Assembly (NCBI GenBank): GCA_036244855.1
Contig: BQKZ01000989.1
Location: forward strand, 50,945 to 114,944
Direction: 5' to 3'
Length of the DNA: 64,000 nucleotides
DNA from: Temnopleurus reevesii
Taxonomy: Eukaryota > Echinodermata > Echinoidea > Temnopleuroida > Temnopleuridae
The notes beneath the pieces were generated by a model that was not told where the DNA came from, did not search any database, and saw only the letters and a program-made list of their open reading frames with translations. The stretch's first letter is position 1; every line of letters begins with the position of its first letter. Shown piece by piece: positions 35,890 to 46,839 of the stretch. Made by a program: the position numbers and the translations under genes.

Positions 35890-38800
35890 GAAAGTGCACT
35901 TACATTAATATTCTCCAAGCAGCTAATCACTCAGCATCGTTTGCACCCCAAGGTTCCTTCTATTTTACTCTCTGACCCATTCCCGTGGTCTCATAGCTAT
36001 CGTCTATCAGCCGACTCAAGCAGACAATCAAGATATAGGAGTCCCAAATCGAGTATTACCTCTCTCATATCTCAGAACTTTAGCTCTAATCGCTCGACCC
36101 AGCTCGAATCTGTGTTCATTAAAAATTATTTACATTGTACATTCATTGTATAAAAGACTGCTAATCTCCAAATATCCACTAAAATTCTAAAGGTTAAGGT
36201 AAAAGGTTTAATATCTTATACCGAGGGTCCGCTGTATAAAATTCCACTTTTGTCATATACGTTAGATGTGAAACTGGTCCACATAATTCTTATCAAGATG
36301 TCTAGATGAAAGTATTTACTACACAATATTCCTGTTACAATATGAGCTCTACTAGATGTACAAAAGTGCACTCACATTAATAATCTCCAAGCAACTAATC
36401 ACTCAGCATCGTTTGCACCCCAAGGTTCCTTCTATTTCACTCTCTGGCCCATTCCCGTGGTCTCATAGCTATCGTCTATCAGCTGACTCAACCAGACAAT
36501 CAAGATATAGGAGTCCCAAGTCGAGTATTACCTCTCTCATGTCTCAGAACTTTAGCTCTAATCTCTCGACTCAGCTCGAAATTGTGTTCATTAAACATTC
36601 ATTGAATGAAAGAAAATGCAAGTTTTTAAGATAATTCCTTTACTGTATCAGGCAATATATAATATATAATGTCTTACACCAAGAGTCTACGGAATAATGT
36701 CCGCCTTTTGTTCCCTACGTGTGTGATGTAACACTGGTCCACAAAATTGTTCTTAGATTTTCTAGACCTAATTATTTTACTAAGAACATTCCTATTACAG
36801 TATGAGCTCTACTGGATGATACAAAAGTGCACTCACATTAATATTCTCCAAGCAGCTAATCACTCAGCATCGTTTGCACCCCAAGGTTTCTTCTATTTCA
36901 TTCTCTGGCCCATTCCCGTGGTCTCCTAGCTATCGTCTATCAGTCGACTCAACCAGACAATCAAGGAATAGGAGTCCCAAATGGAGCATTACTTCTCACA
37001 TGTCTCAGAACTCTAGCTCTAATCTCTCGACCCAGCTCGAAGCTGTGTTCATTAAACATTATTCATACATTACATTCATTACCACATAACTTTAGCTCCA
37101 ACCTCTCTATACTCCTCCTGAACTTGTGTTTATTAAACAGTATTTAGATTATACATCCATTGAATAAAACAAAGAGCAACTTTTTAAATAATTCCTATAC
37201 TGTATAGGGCCAGGTATAAGGTATAATGCCTAATACCAGTGGTCCGCGGTATAACGTCCATCCTTTACCCCATGCGGTGGATTTAACATTGGTCTACAAC
37301 ATTGTTATTAGATCAAAGTATTTGCCCCTCCTAAAAACTCTATCCGCACAAAAAAACCTTCATCTTTGAAGGACCTAAATTTTTGAATTCTTTAAAAAAT
37401 GACCTTAAATGCTCCCTTTCACTCGCCACTTTCAAACGTAAACTGAAATTAAGTCTCCTAACCCCATACAATTCGTAGCTCCAGATTCAAAACATTCATT
37501 GTCACTCTAAAACATTTTCTACCTCCACCAACTTTATTTCTTTTTAATACAACCTACTTTTGCGCGCTGTAAATCGTTTGATTAAGTTTTGTAATTCACG
37601 TGCTAATTTCTCTCCCTTCTATCTCTTGCTTCACCCTTCTTCGTAATGTATTTTGTAACTGTCTTGTCTCTCTTTCCTGTCTCCGTATTGTATATTACTT
37701 GTATATGTATATATTATGTACTTTGTATTCATGCGTATGAATACGTCTGTATAATAATAATAATATTTATTTGTACACAATTAATTTCTATATTTTTTCT
37801 GAGGGGTATACACTCTGCAAGCTCTGCCTTTTAGTATACCCCTCCATTTCCAGTCCTATCATTATATATGTTATATCGATATATCTCACTATGATACTAC
37901 ATTGTTTACTTTTAATGTATGCATTCATTTATGTATCCTGATTAATCTTGAACTTTGTAATTTATTTTTCATTATATTTTGATTTGATTGAAAATGAAAA
38001 TAAAATAAACTGAAACTGAAACTAACAATATTCGGTATTATTCCTGTTACAATATGATCTCTACCAGATGATACCAAAGTACACTCACACTAATATTCTC
38101 CAAGCAGCTAATCACTCAGCATCGTTTGCACCCCAAGGTTCCTTCTATTTCACTCTCTGGCCCATTCCCGTGGTCTCCTAGCTATCGTCTATCAGCCGAC
38201 TCAGTCAGACAATCAAGATATAGGAGTCCCAAATCGAGTATTACCTCTCTCATGCATGTCTCAGTACCGTATAAGTTTAGCTCTGATCTCTCCACTCATC
38301 TCTAATTATGTTCATTAAACATAATACATCCTATATTCACTGGAATTCAAACGGTTAGTTGTCAAATATCCACTAATTAATAGTATAAGGCAAGGTATAA
38401 GGTATAATTCCTTATACCACGAGTCCGCGGTGTAACACCCCCCGTTGTCGAGTCCCATATACATAAGACGTAATTTTGGTCCACAAAATTGTTATTAAGA
38501 TGTCTATATCAAACCATTTTACTAAGAACAACCCTGTTACAATATGAGCTCTACTAGATGTACAAAAGTGCACTCACATTAATAATCTCCAAGCAACTAA
38601 TCATTCAGCATCGTTTGCACCCCAAGGTTCCTTCCATTTCACTCTCTGGCCCATTCCCGTGGTCTCCTAGCTATCGTCTATCAGCCGACCCAACCAGACA
38701 ATCAAGATATAGGAGTCCCAAATCGAGTATTACCTCTCTCATGTCTCAGAACTTTATCTCTAACCTTCCTACTCAGCTCGAAATTGTGTTCATTAATGAT

Positions 38801-39040
38801 GCTTAACGTTCATTGGAATAAAACTGGCAAGTTCCAAATATCCCCTAAAAGTTGGTATAGGACAAGGTATAAGGTTTAATGTCTTATATAAAGGGTCCGC
38901 AGAATAACGTCCTCCTTTTGTCCCATGCGTTAGATGTAACGTTGGTCCACAAAAATGTTTTTAAGATGTCGAGATGAAAGTATTTACTACAAAATATTCC
39001 TGTTACAATATGAGCTCTACTACATGATACGAAAGTTGAC
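35890..39040 (+). repeat. Tandem array, five units of about 462-489 bp, split by a LINE
   Basis: Unit cores marked by CACCCCAAGGTT begin at about 35945, 36416, 36878, 38129 and 38618. Each contains the phrases ATTCTCCAAGCAGCTAATCA, CCATTCCCGTGG, CAAGATATAGGAGTCCCAAA and TGTGTTCATTAAACA. The gap between units three and four is enlarged by the LINE (37325-38022) and by a partial unit near 37085-37180. A further 5' fragment of a unit follows to about 39040. All five cores keep one plus-strand frame largely open (KVPSISLSGPFPWS...SYRLSAD...QSRYRSPKSSIT), although the fourth is disrupted towards its end. No protein family is recognised. Confidence 0.85.
37325..38022 (+). mobile_element. 5'-truncated non-LTR retrotransposon (CR1/L2-like) 3' end
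   Basis: The frame 37360-37478 ends in the typical C-terminal tail of a LINE reverse transcriptase: GPKFLNSLKNDL followed by LSLATFKRKLKLSLL and a stop at 37476-37478, resembling the usual GPKxWNSLP...FKRxLK pattern. It is followed by about 540 bp of AT-rich 3' UTR ending in AAATAAACTGAAACTGAAACT, a short tandem 3' end typical of CR1/L2-clade elements rather than poly(A). The element interrupts a unit of the surrounding tandem array: the unit stops at AAAGTATTT and resumes at AACAATATTC. No long target duplication is visible, as expected for this clade. Dead copy. Confidence 0.78.
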
Positions 39041-40544
39041 AAATAACAATGTTCATAGTTGCATATGAATATAATCCATATTGGACACTTTGGTTAGCAA
39101 TATATTGTATATTTGTCTTGTGTCAGTAGCACTTGCCTCTTTTTTTTTAAACAAAAATCTCTCTAATTCATTGTAAATTGAGCATACCCAGTTTTAAAAC
39201 ATTTAAAAATGAATTCAATCAATTCAAGGAAATCATAACATTCCCATATCCCATTTCCCTTTGTCAGACTCAAATGATAGATAACGAGATCCCGATCCCT
39301 TAATATTCAAACAGTTTACAGAATGGTTCGATTCTTCCGGATGCTTGACGCTGCTTGATATTAAGCAGAATGACATCACATCGTTATGCGAAGCAGGTTG
39401 CTGGTATTACATCACAAGTAGGAGGACAAAACCAATTTTCCTCACCTCTTACCTTAATCGGAAGGAGATAATGATGCAATATGCTGTTACGACGAATTCA
39501 AATGCGACGCTGCGCTGAATGTGTAATATCAAACCACCGAGGTTTTACATTCTTGTTAAAAACGACTGCTGCGATCCATCAAATTTCCCCTCGCTCCTCT
39601 CATTCTCGCTTTATCTCAATTTCATACCTACTGCGAGCCCATTTTATCATCATCATGCCCTACATCGGATTGCATTGAAAATGATGACAAAGAGGGACAT
39701 ATACCCTTTCCATCTGTAATATTGGCCAAGCCGCTGCTACATCCAGATATATGATTTGCGTATTTTTAGCTGCCTGACCTTTTCCAATTCGAGCTTAGAG
39801 TCCGTCACGCTTTTCTTTAAACAATGCGTTAGACGAGGTGGCAGCTTTTCACGGTTTGGATCGAGTAAATGCGTTTTCGCTTTCACTTTTGTTCGATAGT
39901 GGCAGAATCTAATGGATGCATATCACCATGAAATGGTACACAGATAAAGCATCAAGTTGGTCTTACTAGCTATAGTATCTATCACCAAACATACTCAAAT
40001 TCAGAATTACTTTCTGCCCAAATTATCCGCGATACCTATAAATAGAAGAGGCAATTAGTGTTGATATCAAGATAACATTAATGTCCGTGATTTAGTCCAA
40101 GGTATGGTTGCAGAATATTAAACTTACAACTTAGAAAATATGTTCTATTTAAGAGTAATTGCATCGTGTATTTAATTTGAAACATAATGGAACAAAATTG
40201 TATACGTCGGCACAGCCTGAAGGTTTAAAAGAAGGACCTATTTTCTTTCTCAGGCAGAAGCAACCTGATTTCATATACTTTATACTCCCATTAGTTATCA
40301 TGGATTTATATGAAAAGGTAAGAACTAAGATTCGGATCAGTATAAAGCGACAAAGTTATCCCTGCCAGATTTATTAGCCACTTAAATAAAACTGATAATC
40401 CATCGATTTTTCTCGAGAACATAACTGAATAATATTTCATTTTCATAAAGCAGGGATCAACGCCTGTATGAAGTAAGAAAGGAGGACTGACAGATATGGA
40501 ACAGGTATTTGCAAGCCTACCTTCTTTAGATCGTGTACTGTGCG
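39041..40544. other. Unique AT-rich sequence, no gene seen
   Basis: Short ORFs near 39481-39719 are unrecognised. Confidence 0.55.
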
Positions 40545-40865
40545 TAAGCATTGTGAGTGTGTGGGTGTGTGTTTATGTATGATCGCGATTATACACGACT
40601 GATCAAGTGTGTGTAGGTGTGAGTGTTTGTGTATGATCGCGAGTATACACGAATGATGAAGTGTGTTTAGGTGTGTCTGTTTGTGCATGATCGCGAGTAT
40701 ACACGAATTATTAAGTGTGTGTAGGTGTGTGTGTTTTTGTGTGATCGCGAGTATACACAAATGATTAAATGTGTATGGGTGTGTGTGTATGATCTCGAGT
40801 ATACACGAATAATAAAGTGTATAGCTGTGTGTGTTTGTGTATGGTCGCGAATACACTAAACTTCG
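40545..40865. repeat. Minisatellite of about 57-60 bp, five to six units, with a GT-rich half
   Basis: TGATCGCGAGTATACACGAAT recurs roughly every 57-60 bp (degenerate in some units), alternating with AAGTGTGTGTAGGTGTG segments. Several periods are multiples of three, so a minus-strand ORF of 187 codons (40443-41006) reads through as a repeated HTHLHTL..SCILAI peptide. Confidence 0.9.
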
Positions 40866-40896
40866 AGAGTGTGTGATTATACAGACATATGAATGT

Positions 40897-40930
<34 letters not shown>
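40897..40930. repeat. (GT)n microsatellite
   Basis: Uninterrupted GT run. Confidence 0.97.
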
Positions 40931-41835
40931 GTGTGTTGTGTGTTATGCCTATCATAGATGTACGTGTTTGTGCGATTGTCTGTCTCTGTGCATACGTGCC
41001 AATCATTACGTATTAATGTCTCTGACGTGTTTCTCCCAAATCAAATCAAACCACAAAAGCAATCTTGCATGCGCATTATGGCGGTCATAATATTAAAGAA
41101 AGGAAAAAGAAAGGAAAAGAAAAACGTCGCGCGTTATTAATGGAGCATCTATGGGGAGTGCAAAAACACCGAGTGTGGTGTGGAATTGCTCACATTTGGC
41201 GGCACGTAGAGGGGGGAAAGTTGCTGTCGGGGGAAAAACGTCTTAAATGCAAACGGATATCGAGTGATAGAGTCTCGAAAGGTTAGCTCTCTGGATAGCG
41301 CAACGTATATCCTTCTTAAAGCGAATTAATAATGCAAGATCGCTCCAGAGTTTATCTGGGGCTGCGCGATTTGGTATAGTAATTTTAGGCGATGCAAGAA
41401 AACCCTATGATGATACCAGAGCATGAGAATTTTATCCGACATCTTCTCAGTCTTCACTCATAATTATTGCACTGACGCGTTATATATCATGGTACTAGTA
41501 ATTACATGGGCAATGTGCGTGGAACAATATCTGCAAGAACTTGAAAAAGAACATCTTTTGCCGAGAGTCATATTTCTGTGTGAAAATAAAATTATCAAGG
41601 AATAGCCATGAGGTGTGAGTTCGCAAAATCAAGAAGTAAGAAAAACAGTAATCGGTTAACAAAAACATATCATCCATGTTTTAATGAGCTTCAATGAATA
41701 TCAATCAAAGGTCGCTCGTAAGTTGCATTCAATTTGTAATGGTTGAAACCGTTAATTTTGATGAAAGTTTGAAACTGACAAGGAAAACCTTTTTTAAACG
41801 ATACTATTTAGACCGAATGTTATTATAGCCAGTAA
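40931..41835. other. Unique sequence, no gene seen
   Basis: Purine-rich A/G tract at 41095-41130. Nothing else recognised. Confidence 0.55.
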
Positions 41836-42316
41836 ATGAGACTGGATCTTCCACAGCCTGCAACACCTTGGTCTGATGAGTTGAGACTACAGTTGCTTTC
41901 CAAAGGCGTGACTGCCGCCCCGAAACCAATCGTTCATAACAAGCCAGAATCGATTCAAGAATACACAACACCAGCCCTCCACCGAGAATCGCTATCGATC
42001 AAAGCGTGCTCAGGTGGCAACCCTACGATCGGCGGGCCTGCAAAGTGTCAATATTTTCGGTTGTCGCGAGCACCCCCATCGAGTAAACACTGTAGCGCTT
42101 GTTGACATTTCATTTACTTCAACTGTCCCCATGGTGCAACGTACAAGAGACGATTTATGGTCATCGTTCGATTATGAGAGATCAAATTTACTTAGGCTCA
42201 AATCACACGGCAGACTTTTTGGGATTATATCTTCAAGATTTCGACCGGCTGGCCGTTACAAAATTGGGGAGGAGGAGATTAAGGATTGTATAATCATGGT
42301 CAATAGCAATAAATAA
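41836..42316 (+). pseudogene. Frameshifted coding-like patch, family unknown
   Basis: Two overlapping plus-strand frames, 41836-42105 and 42014-42316, are free of low-complexity sequence and higher in GC than the surroundings. Frame one holds PQPATPWSDELRLQ and KPESIQEYTTPALHRESLS; frame two holds VNTVALVDISFTSTVPMVQ and RTRDDLWSSFDYERSN. A single-base difference near 42081-42084, in the C-run followed by ATCGAG, would join them into one frame of about 160 residues, so a one-base insertion in an old coding or repeat-derived segment is the simplest reading. A TAA directly precedes the first ATG. I cannot name the product; the real sense strand may be the opposite one, with this being the antisense of a retroelement. 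Confidence 0.3.
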
Positions 42317-43152
42317 GATTATGGTAGCATTTTTGTTTTTCATAATATTTCATTTTCTGAGAAAGATATATTATAACTTTGCGTATTGAGATCCAGTAAT
42401 TTCTTTATTTTCATATCATTTTTGAAAATAGATTCTTATAGAAACAGGAAAATAGATACTTAAAAACGGAAATTTTGGAGCATACCGGGTTTAGTGTAAT
42501 TATAAACACTTTGTATACATTAGAGACAAATTGATTTAAAAAGACGTTCATAATAACTGAGTCCGAATAAACCTTAAAATAAAACATTAGCACATTATCA
42601 TAATGATCTTTTGGAATGTCACGGCTGTGGCTTGTTTTTTCAAAGGGAGTGCGTTTACCTTTCAAAGCTCAAAAATGTTAAATGAAGATTAAAAGGTTGG
42701 AGGAGTGGTAACCTTTTGAAAATTGTAAAATATTTCAAACATGTCGCATCTAACCTTTCAATTATTTGATCCGATATAATTCAAGTGTAAATTTACAATT
42801 CATAAAGACCGTCACTCCTCCAAACTTGGAAAATATAAATTTATTATTTCAAATTTTCGCGTTCTTGAAAAAATTCTGGCAAACAAAAAGAAAAGGAATT
42901 TTAAAATGAGCTTTTACATTTCATTACGCCATCAAGCTTACATCACTGAGTTCTCACTTTCCTCAGTAGGCTTGACAAGCAAAGAGAAAAAACCTGAACA
43001 TTACCTTATCCATCTCTCCCGCGGTTTACCGAGCTTTGCGTCCCCTTTTCTTGTTTAATTCATGTTCACCTGACAATATGTGATTTTTCTAAAAACTAAT
43101 GCATATTTCAATGGCCACTACAAGCATTCCTTAAAGGGTCATTAACGACGCC

Positions 43153-43306
43153 TACACACAAAAAACAAGAACTCATGGATCTGAGTAAAGTCGCAAAAAG
43201 TGACACTATAATGACACACCGGTGAGTATATCAATGAAAATACTCAACTGTGTGTCATTATAGTGTCACATTACTCAAATATGTGAGTTTTTGTTTTTTG
43301 TGTGTA
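43153..43306. mobile_element. Palindromic MITE, family PAL-5, TA target duplication
   Basis: Ends CACACAAAAAACAAGAACTC and GAGTTTTTGTTTTTTGTGTG are inverse and are flanked by TA at 43153-43154 and 43305-43306. An inner pair, GTGACACTATAATGACACAC and its complement, extends the symmetry almost to the centre. TA duplications fit the Tc1/mariner superfamily. Confidence 0.85.
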
Positions 43307-43949
43307 CCAGTGCTTATTAAAAAAAAAACATTATGAATTCCACCTTCTAAACGAATTGTCTAAAACGATAACGACAAGCACAACCGTACGGTCGAACATT
43401 TTTTTTTTACAATGTGCAAAGCATTCATAAATTAAAAAACAATACAAGAGACACTGATTTCATGGCGTCTTCATTGAAATACAATTCATTCTAGAGCATT
43501 TATGCGGCGGTTTTTGGATTGTGAATCGCCACAGGGTGAGTGAGAGTGTGATTCTGTGAACGCTGGACGGGAAGATGGTGGCGTATAATCTTTGCGATTC
43601 CCGGCATGAGCTTGGCGGGGAAATATGCTGGTGGTTTTGGCAATCTTGTCTGTAGCTAATTAATTAATATTTGGAATATTGTATCGCTTTGAAATTCCTA
43701 TTATAATTTCAACGGTAATTTTCCGCACAACAATGTTGGCAAGAATTTACGTAGATTCGTGTGAAGAGTTTATATTGTTATCGAAAGCCGTTGGAAAGCT
43801 CCTTTTGAAGAGTCCTAATTATAGAAACAGAAAGTCAAGAGTGTATTGTCTGACTTATTTTAACAAAGTGAAAGTAGCTAAACGTTGCTGGAAACCACTT
43901 TTATATACACATGCACTCATCAGTCATTTCAACAGAACACCCTTTTATT

Positions 43950-44012
43950 GTTGCTATGTCGGGATGTCTTTTTCTTCATGCAGCACTACCATCAGTTCGT
44001 GAAAATACATAC
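43950..44012. mobile_element. Fragment of MITE family PAL-2
   Basis: TTGCTATGTCGGGATGTCTT, TTCTTCATGC and AGTTCGTGAAAATAC correspond to the right half of the copy at 31637-31836. The left half is not recognisable. Confidence 0.55.
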
Positions 44013-44061
44013 GATACACCACGATAACCTCCTTATCATTCTGTCTCCCTCCTATTAAAAG

Positions 44062-44200
44062 TACACACACACATACACACACATACACACGCACACTGTC
44101 TACTCATATATTTCCCAATACTTTCAACGTTCTCGGAACGGATAACTTGTTATGAACATCATCGTTGCCACAAATACACACACACACACACACACACAAA
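44062..44200. repeat. Two (CA)n microsatellites
   Basis: CA-rich runs at about 44062-44096 (with CATA interruptions) and 44176-44199. Confidence 0.95.
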
Positions 44201-44786
44201 AGCAAGATCGGAAAATGGAAATGTCAGTGCATTCACAACTATATTCCATAAAGGTATATCACGCGTATATAGTGGATACCACAAACTGTGTATTGTACAG
44301 ATCGTAAATATCAATGCCTGTTTTTTCCAACAACAAAAATTCCAATGGAGCTTTATATTCCTAGAGAAAATTACTTTTTTTGTTCCATCCATCTACTGTA
44401 AAGTAAGTGTTGTAAGAAAATAAAAGCAAAAACAAAAGCAAAACGTGGTTTCCATTGCAATTGATGAATTTGAGTCATATAAAGAAGTGGCAAGAATGAA
44501 AATGATTAGAATGAATTATATTCCAACTTAATGCTATCTTATTTTTGGAAAAATAAGTACTAAAACCATACCTCACCGCACATCCCATTCACAATATTTC
44601 TGCACAGATAAGTGTATTTCTTCCCCCAACTTCCTTTCTGTACATAAATCATATGGGGATAGAGTATTTAAATGGTTATCATATAATAAGTACCCTACTT
44701 TGGTGTTTATATTTAAAATCTAATGTAGAAAAACGCAGTCAAAATCAATTATTCTACTCCAAAGTTATTTCTACCCTATTATGAAG

Positions 44787-44832
44787 GACACACACACACA
44801 CACACACACACACGCATGTACGCACGCACACA
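44787..44832. repeat. (CA)n microsatellite
   Basis: CA run followed by GCACGCACA. Confidence 0.95.
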
Positions 44833-45073
44833 ACGACAATCTATATCTATTTTTCATCAAAGCTTTTACATCCCCTTTCCCTTGCAAACAAAAATTATGT
44901 CTCCCTTAATGCTCTCAAAAAATCCAAAAATAGCATTTAAAAGAAAAGAGCGGGAAAATGGCTCCATCAATACATTCATATCTTCCCTAGATCGTCTGTC
45001 TGCCACGCGTGTCTAGCAGACGACACACACTGCATGCAGCGTACACATTATAAGTATCCATGATGTCGTTGCA

Positions 45074-45184
45074 ATGTATCGCCTGTACATCACGACTCTG
45101 CTCGTAGCCGTCATATGTAAATGCTATGCATACTCTCAAGAAGACGAAATCTTACCCCTCCAGTTCAACAGGCTTCATCGCCCA
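45074..45184 (+). CDS. Candidate signal-peptide first exon of a small secreted protein
   Basis: I do not recognise a family. The ORF from ATG 45074 opens with a convincing secretory signal: basic n-region MYR, hydrophobic core LYITTLLVAVIC, and a c-region compatible with cleavage after A19 or S21, leaving an acidic QEDE start. The following residues run through a basic RPRK stretch, after which the frame continues into a pyrimidine-rich tract that looks non-coding. A possible weak donor (CAC|GTAAAT) lies near 45184, so this could be exon 1 of a small secreted or neuropeptide-like precursor. A TATA-like TTATAAG occurs about 25-30 bp upstream. Against it: an out-of-frame ATG just upstream (45060) and no visible downstream exon. 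Chance occurrence is quite possible. Confidence 0.22.
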
Positions 45185-45764
45185 CGTAAATCACTTTTCT
45201 CTTCTTTTTTTCCCCACAATCTTCGGCTTTTTTTCCCTCGCTTGTCATTCTTTTTGCTCTTTGTTGCGGGTTCTCTCGGTTTCTCTCTTGCGTCTCATTC
45301 TTTCTCCCTCCCCCACCTCTCTCTCTCTCGCTCTCCCTATCGATGATACATATCCAATTTGATCCGTGAAATCGTTGATCAACTTCTCCTTCGTTGTCTG
45401 GGTACGATTTATAACCATTTTTAGAGCAGAATTCTAGGGTGGCAGGCGGATGAGAATTCAATTCCACTTCACTTCATTCTTCGATTAATGTAGGTTGTGT
45501 TGAATTCGCTAATCTAAAACGAGCTCAATACCTGGATTTTGGTTGAAGCCTTTTTTGAACCAGCACAAATTACATGTAACTAATCGCCGGAGGGTTCCAT
45601 TTATATAACTACCCGTAGGAGGGAAGGTATTTTTTTTAATCTTAAAATGCATTGTTTAGACTTTGTATTTTCTGGTGTACACAATGGAAGAAAGTCTTAG
45701 TTTGTTATAATGCCATTTAAACAACTAAAATGAGTAAACCTGATTTCTTGAAACAACATGTATA

Positions 45765-45885
45765 CTGACGACCAAATAGTTAACAACTTCAATTATAAGC
45801 ATTAACAATAGCTAGATACAATATGTATACTGACGACCACATAGTTAACAACTTCAATTCAAGCATTAACACTAGCTAGATGTTC
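45765..45885. repeat. Tandem duplication of about 65 bp, two copies
   Basis: TATGTATACTGACGACCA(A/C)ATAGTTAACAACTTCAATT and AAGCATTAACA(A/C)TAGCTAGAT occur twice in direct succession with only a few differences. Confidence 0.85.
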
Positions 45886-46100
45886 ACAAAAAAATCCATT
45901 CTTATCATTATGGGGAAACATATTGAACAAGAGTCGCACCTGGAACTTCCCTTTTTGATCTTAATGCTTTAGTAAATGATTGAATGTAGTCATTTGTCTT
46001 GTCCCAGTCGTTTGTTTCTGCTGCTCACAGTGTATTATAATGTACGGGATTAAAAAAAGTCGGTAGTCAAAGGGTTGCTATCATACAAAGAGCAATTGGC

Positions 46101-46178
46101 GTCACGGTGGAGTTCGAATCCTTGATCTATGCATTTCCTGTCATGTGCCAACCATTAGACCGCATTACACTCCCACGG
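46101..46178 (-). other. tRNA-like pseudogene or SINE head
   Basis: On the minus strand, GCGGTCTAATGGTTGGCAC (A-box-like, 46145-46163) and GGATTCGAACTCC (B box, 46109-46121) are correctly spaced. The anticodon region is degenerate, so isotype is not assigned. Confidence 0.5.
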
Positions 46179-46239
46179 GATTAAGTACACGAATGAGAAA
46201 CTTGTCGTCAAGGACTTAAAAGGAGATAACGAGATAAAA

Positions 46240-46745
46240 ATTGTCATTCAGCTTTCCAAGTTCAAGCCCACATCCAATTATATTTCTATATAAAAAAAAT
46301 GTTGAAGGATGCCAAAAGAATTATCATAGATTGTTCAAAGTTCAAACTCATGTCCAATCATTTTCTATGGACTTGTAAGCCGGTGTAAACGTATGGTTTT
46401 GGGATTCAACTGGGGCAAAATATACATAAAAGATGATGAAGGAAGCCATAAGATTATCATAGATTGTTCCAAGTTCAAACTCAAGTCCAATCATTTTCCC
46501 CGGATTTTCCCCGGAGTCGATGCAAATATGTATGCTTCGAGGATTCGATGGGGGCAAAATATTGGGGATATCACAAAAATGTGAGGAGAGGCTAAGTGAT
46601 TATCATTGATTGTTTTAAGTTGAAATCCGAATCCAATAATATTTCTATTTGAAAAAAAAATGGAGGACACTAAAAGATTATCATAAATTGCTTTAAGTTC
46701 AATTAAAAATCCATTAACATTTCTTTGTAAAACAGATTTTTTGAG
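46240..46745. repeat. Degenerate tandem repeat, five units
   Basis: Variants of ATTATCATAGATTGTTC(A/C)AAGTTCAAACTCA(T/A)GTCCAAT recur at about 46240, 46320, 46455, 46598 and 46677 with spacing of roughly 80-145 bp, each followed by a TTTCTAT/ATTTTC(T/C) segment. Confidence 0.7.
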
Positions 46746-46839
46746 CGTGCTAAAAGATCATAATGAACCCTTTAAGAGCCCCGTTCTTATCTATAACTAA
46801 ACAAAATAATCTATAAAGCAATCTCAAGGGCAATATGTA

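Larger units (their letters stand above)
42317..45073. other. Unique AT-rich sequence with one MITE, a MITE fragment and CA tracts
   Basis: Outside the listed elements no gene or repeat is recognised. Confidence 0.5.
45185..46239. other. Pyrimidine-rich then AT-rich sequence
   Basis: CT-rich at 45190-45340, a 65-bp duplication at 45765-45885 and a tRNA-like relic at 46101-46178. No gene recognised. Confidence 0.5.

Noticed and set aside
33092..39040. Possible CRISPR-like spaced repeats
   Set aside because: Units are long, contiguous satellites without unique spacers, in an animal genome.
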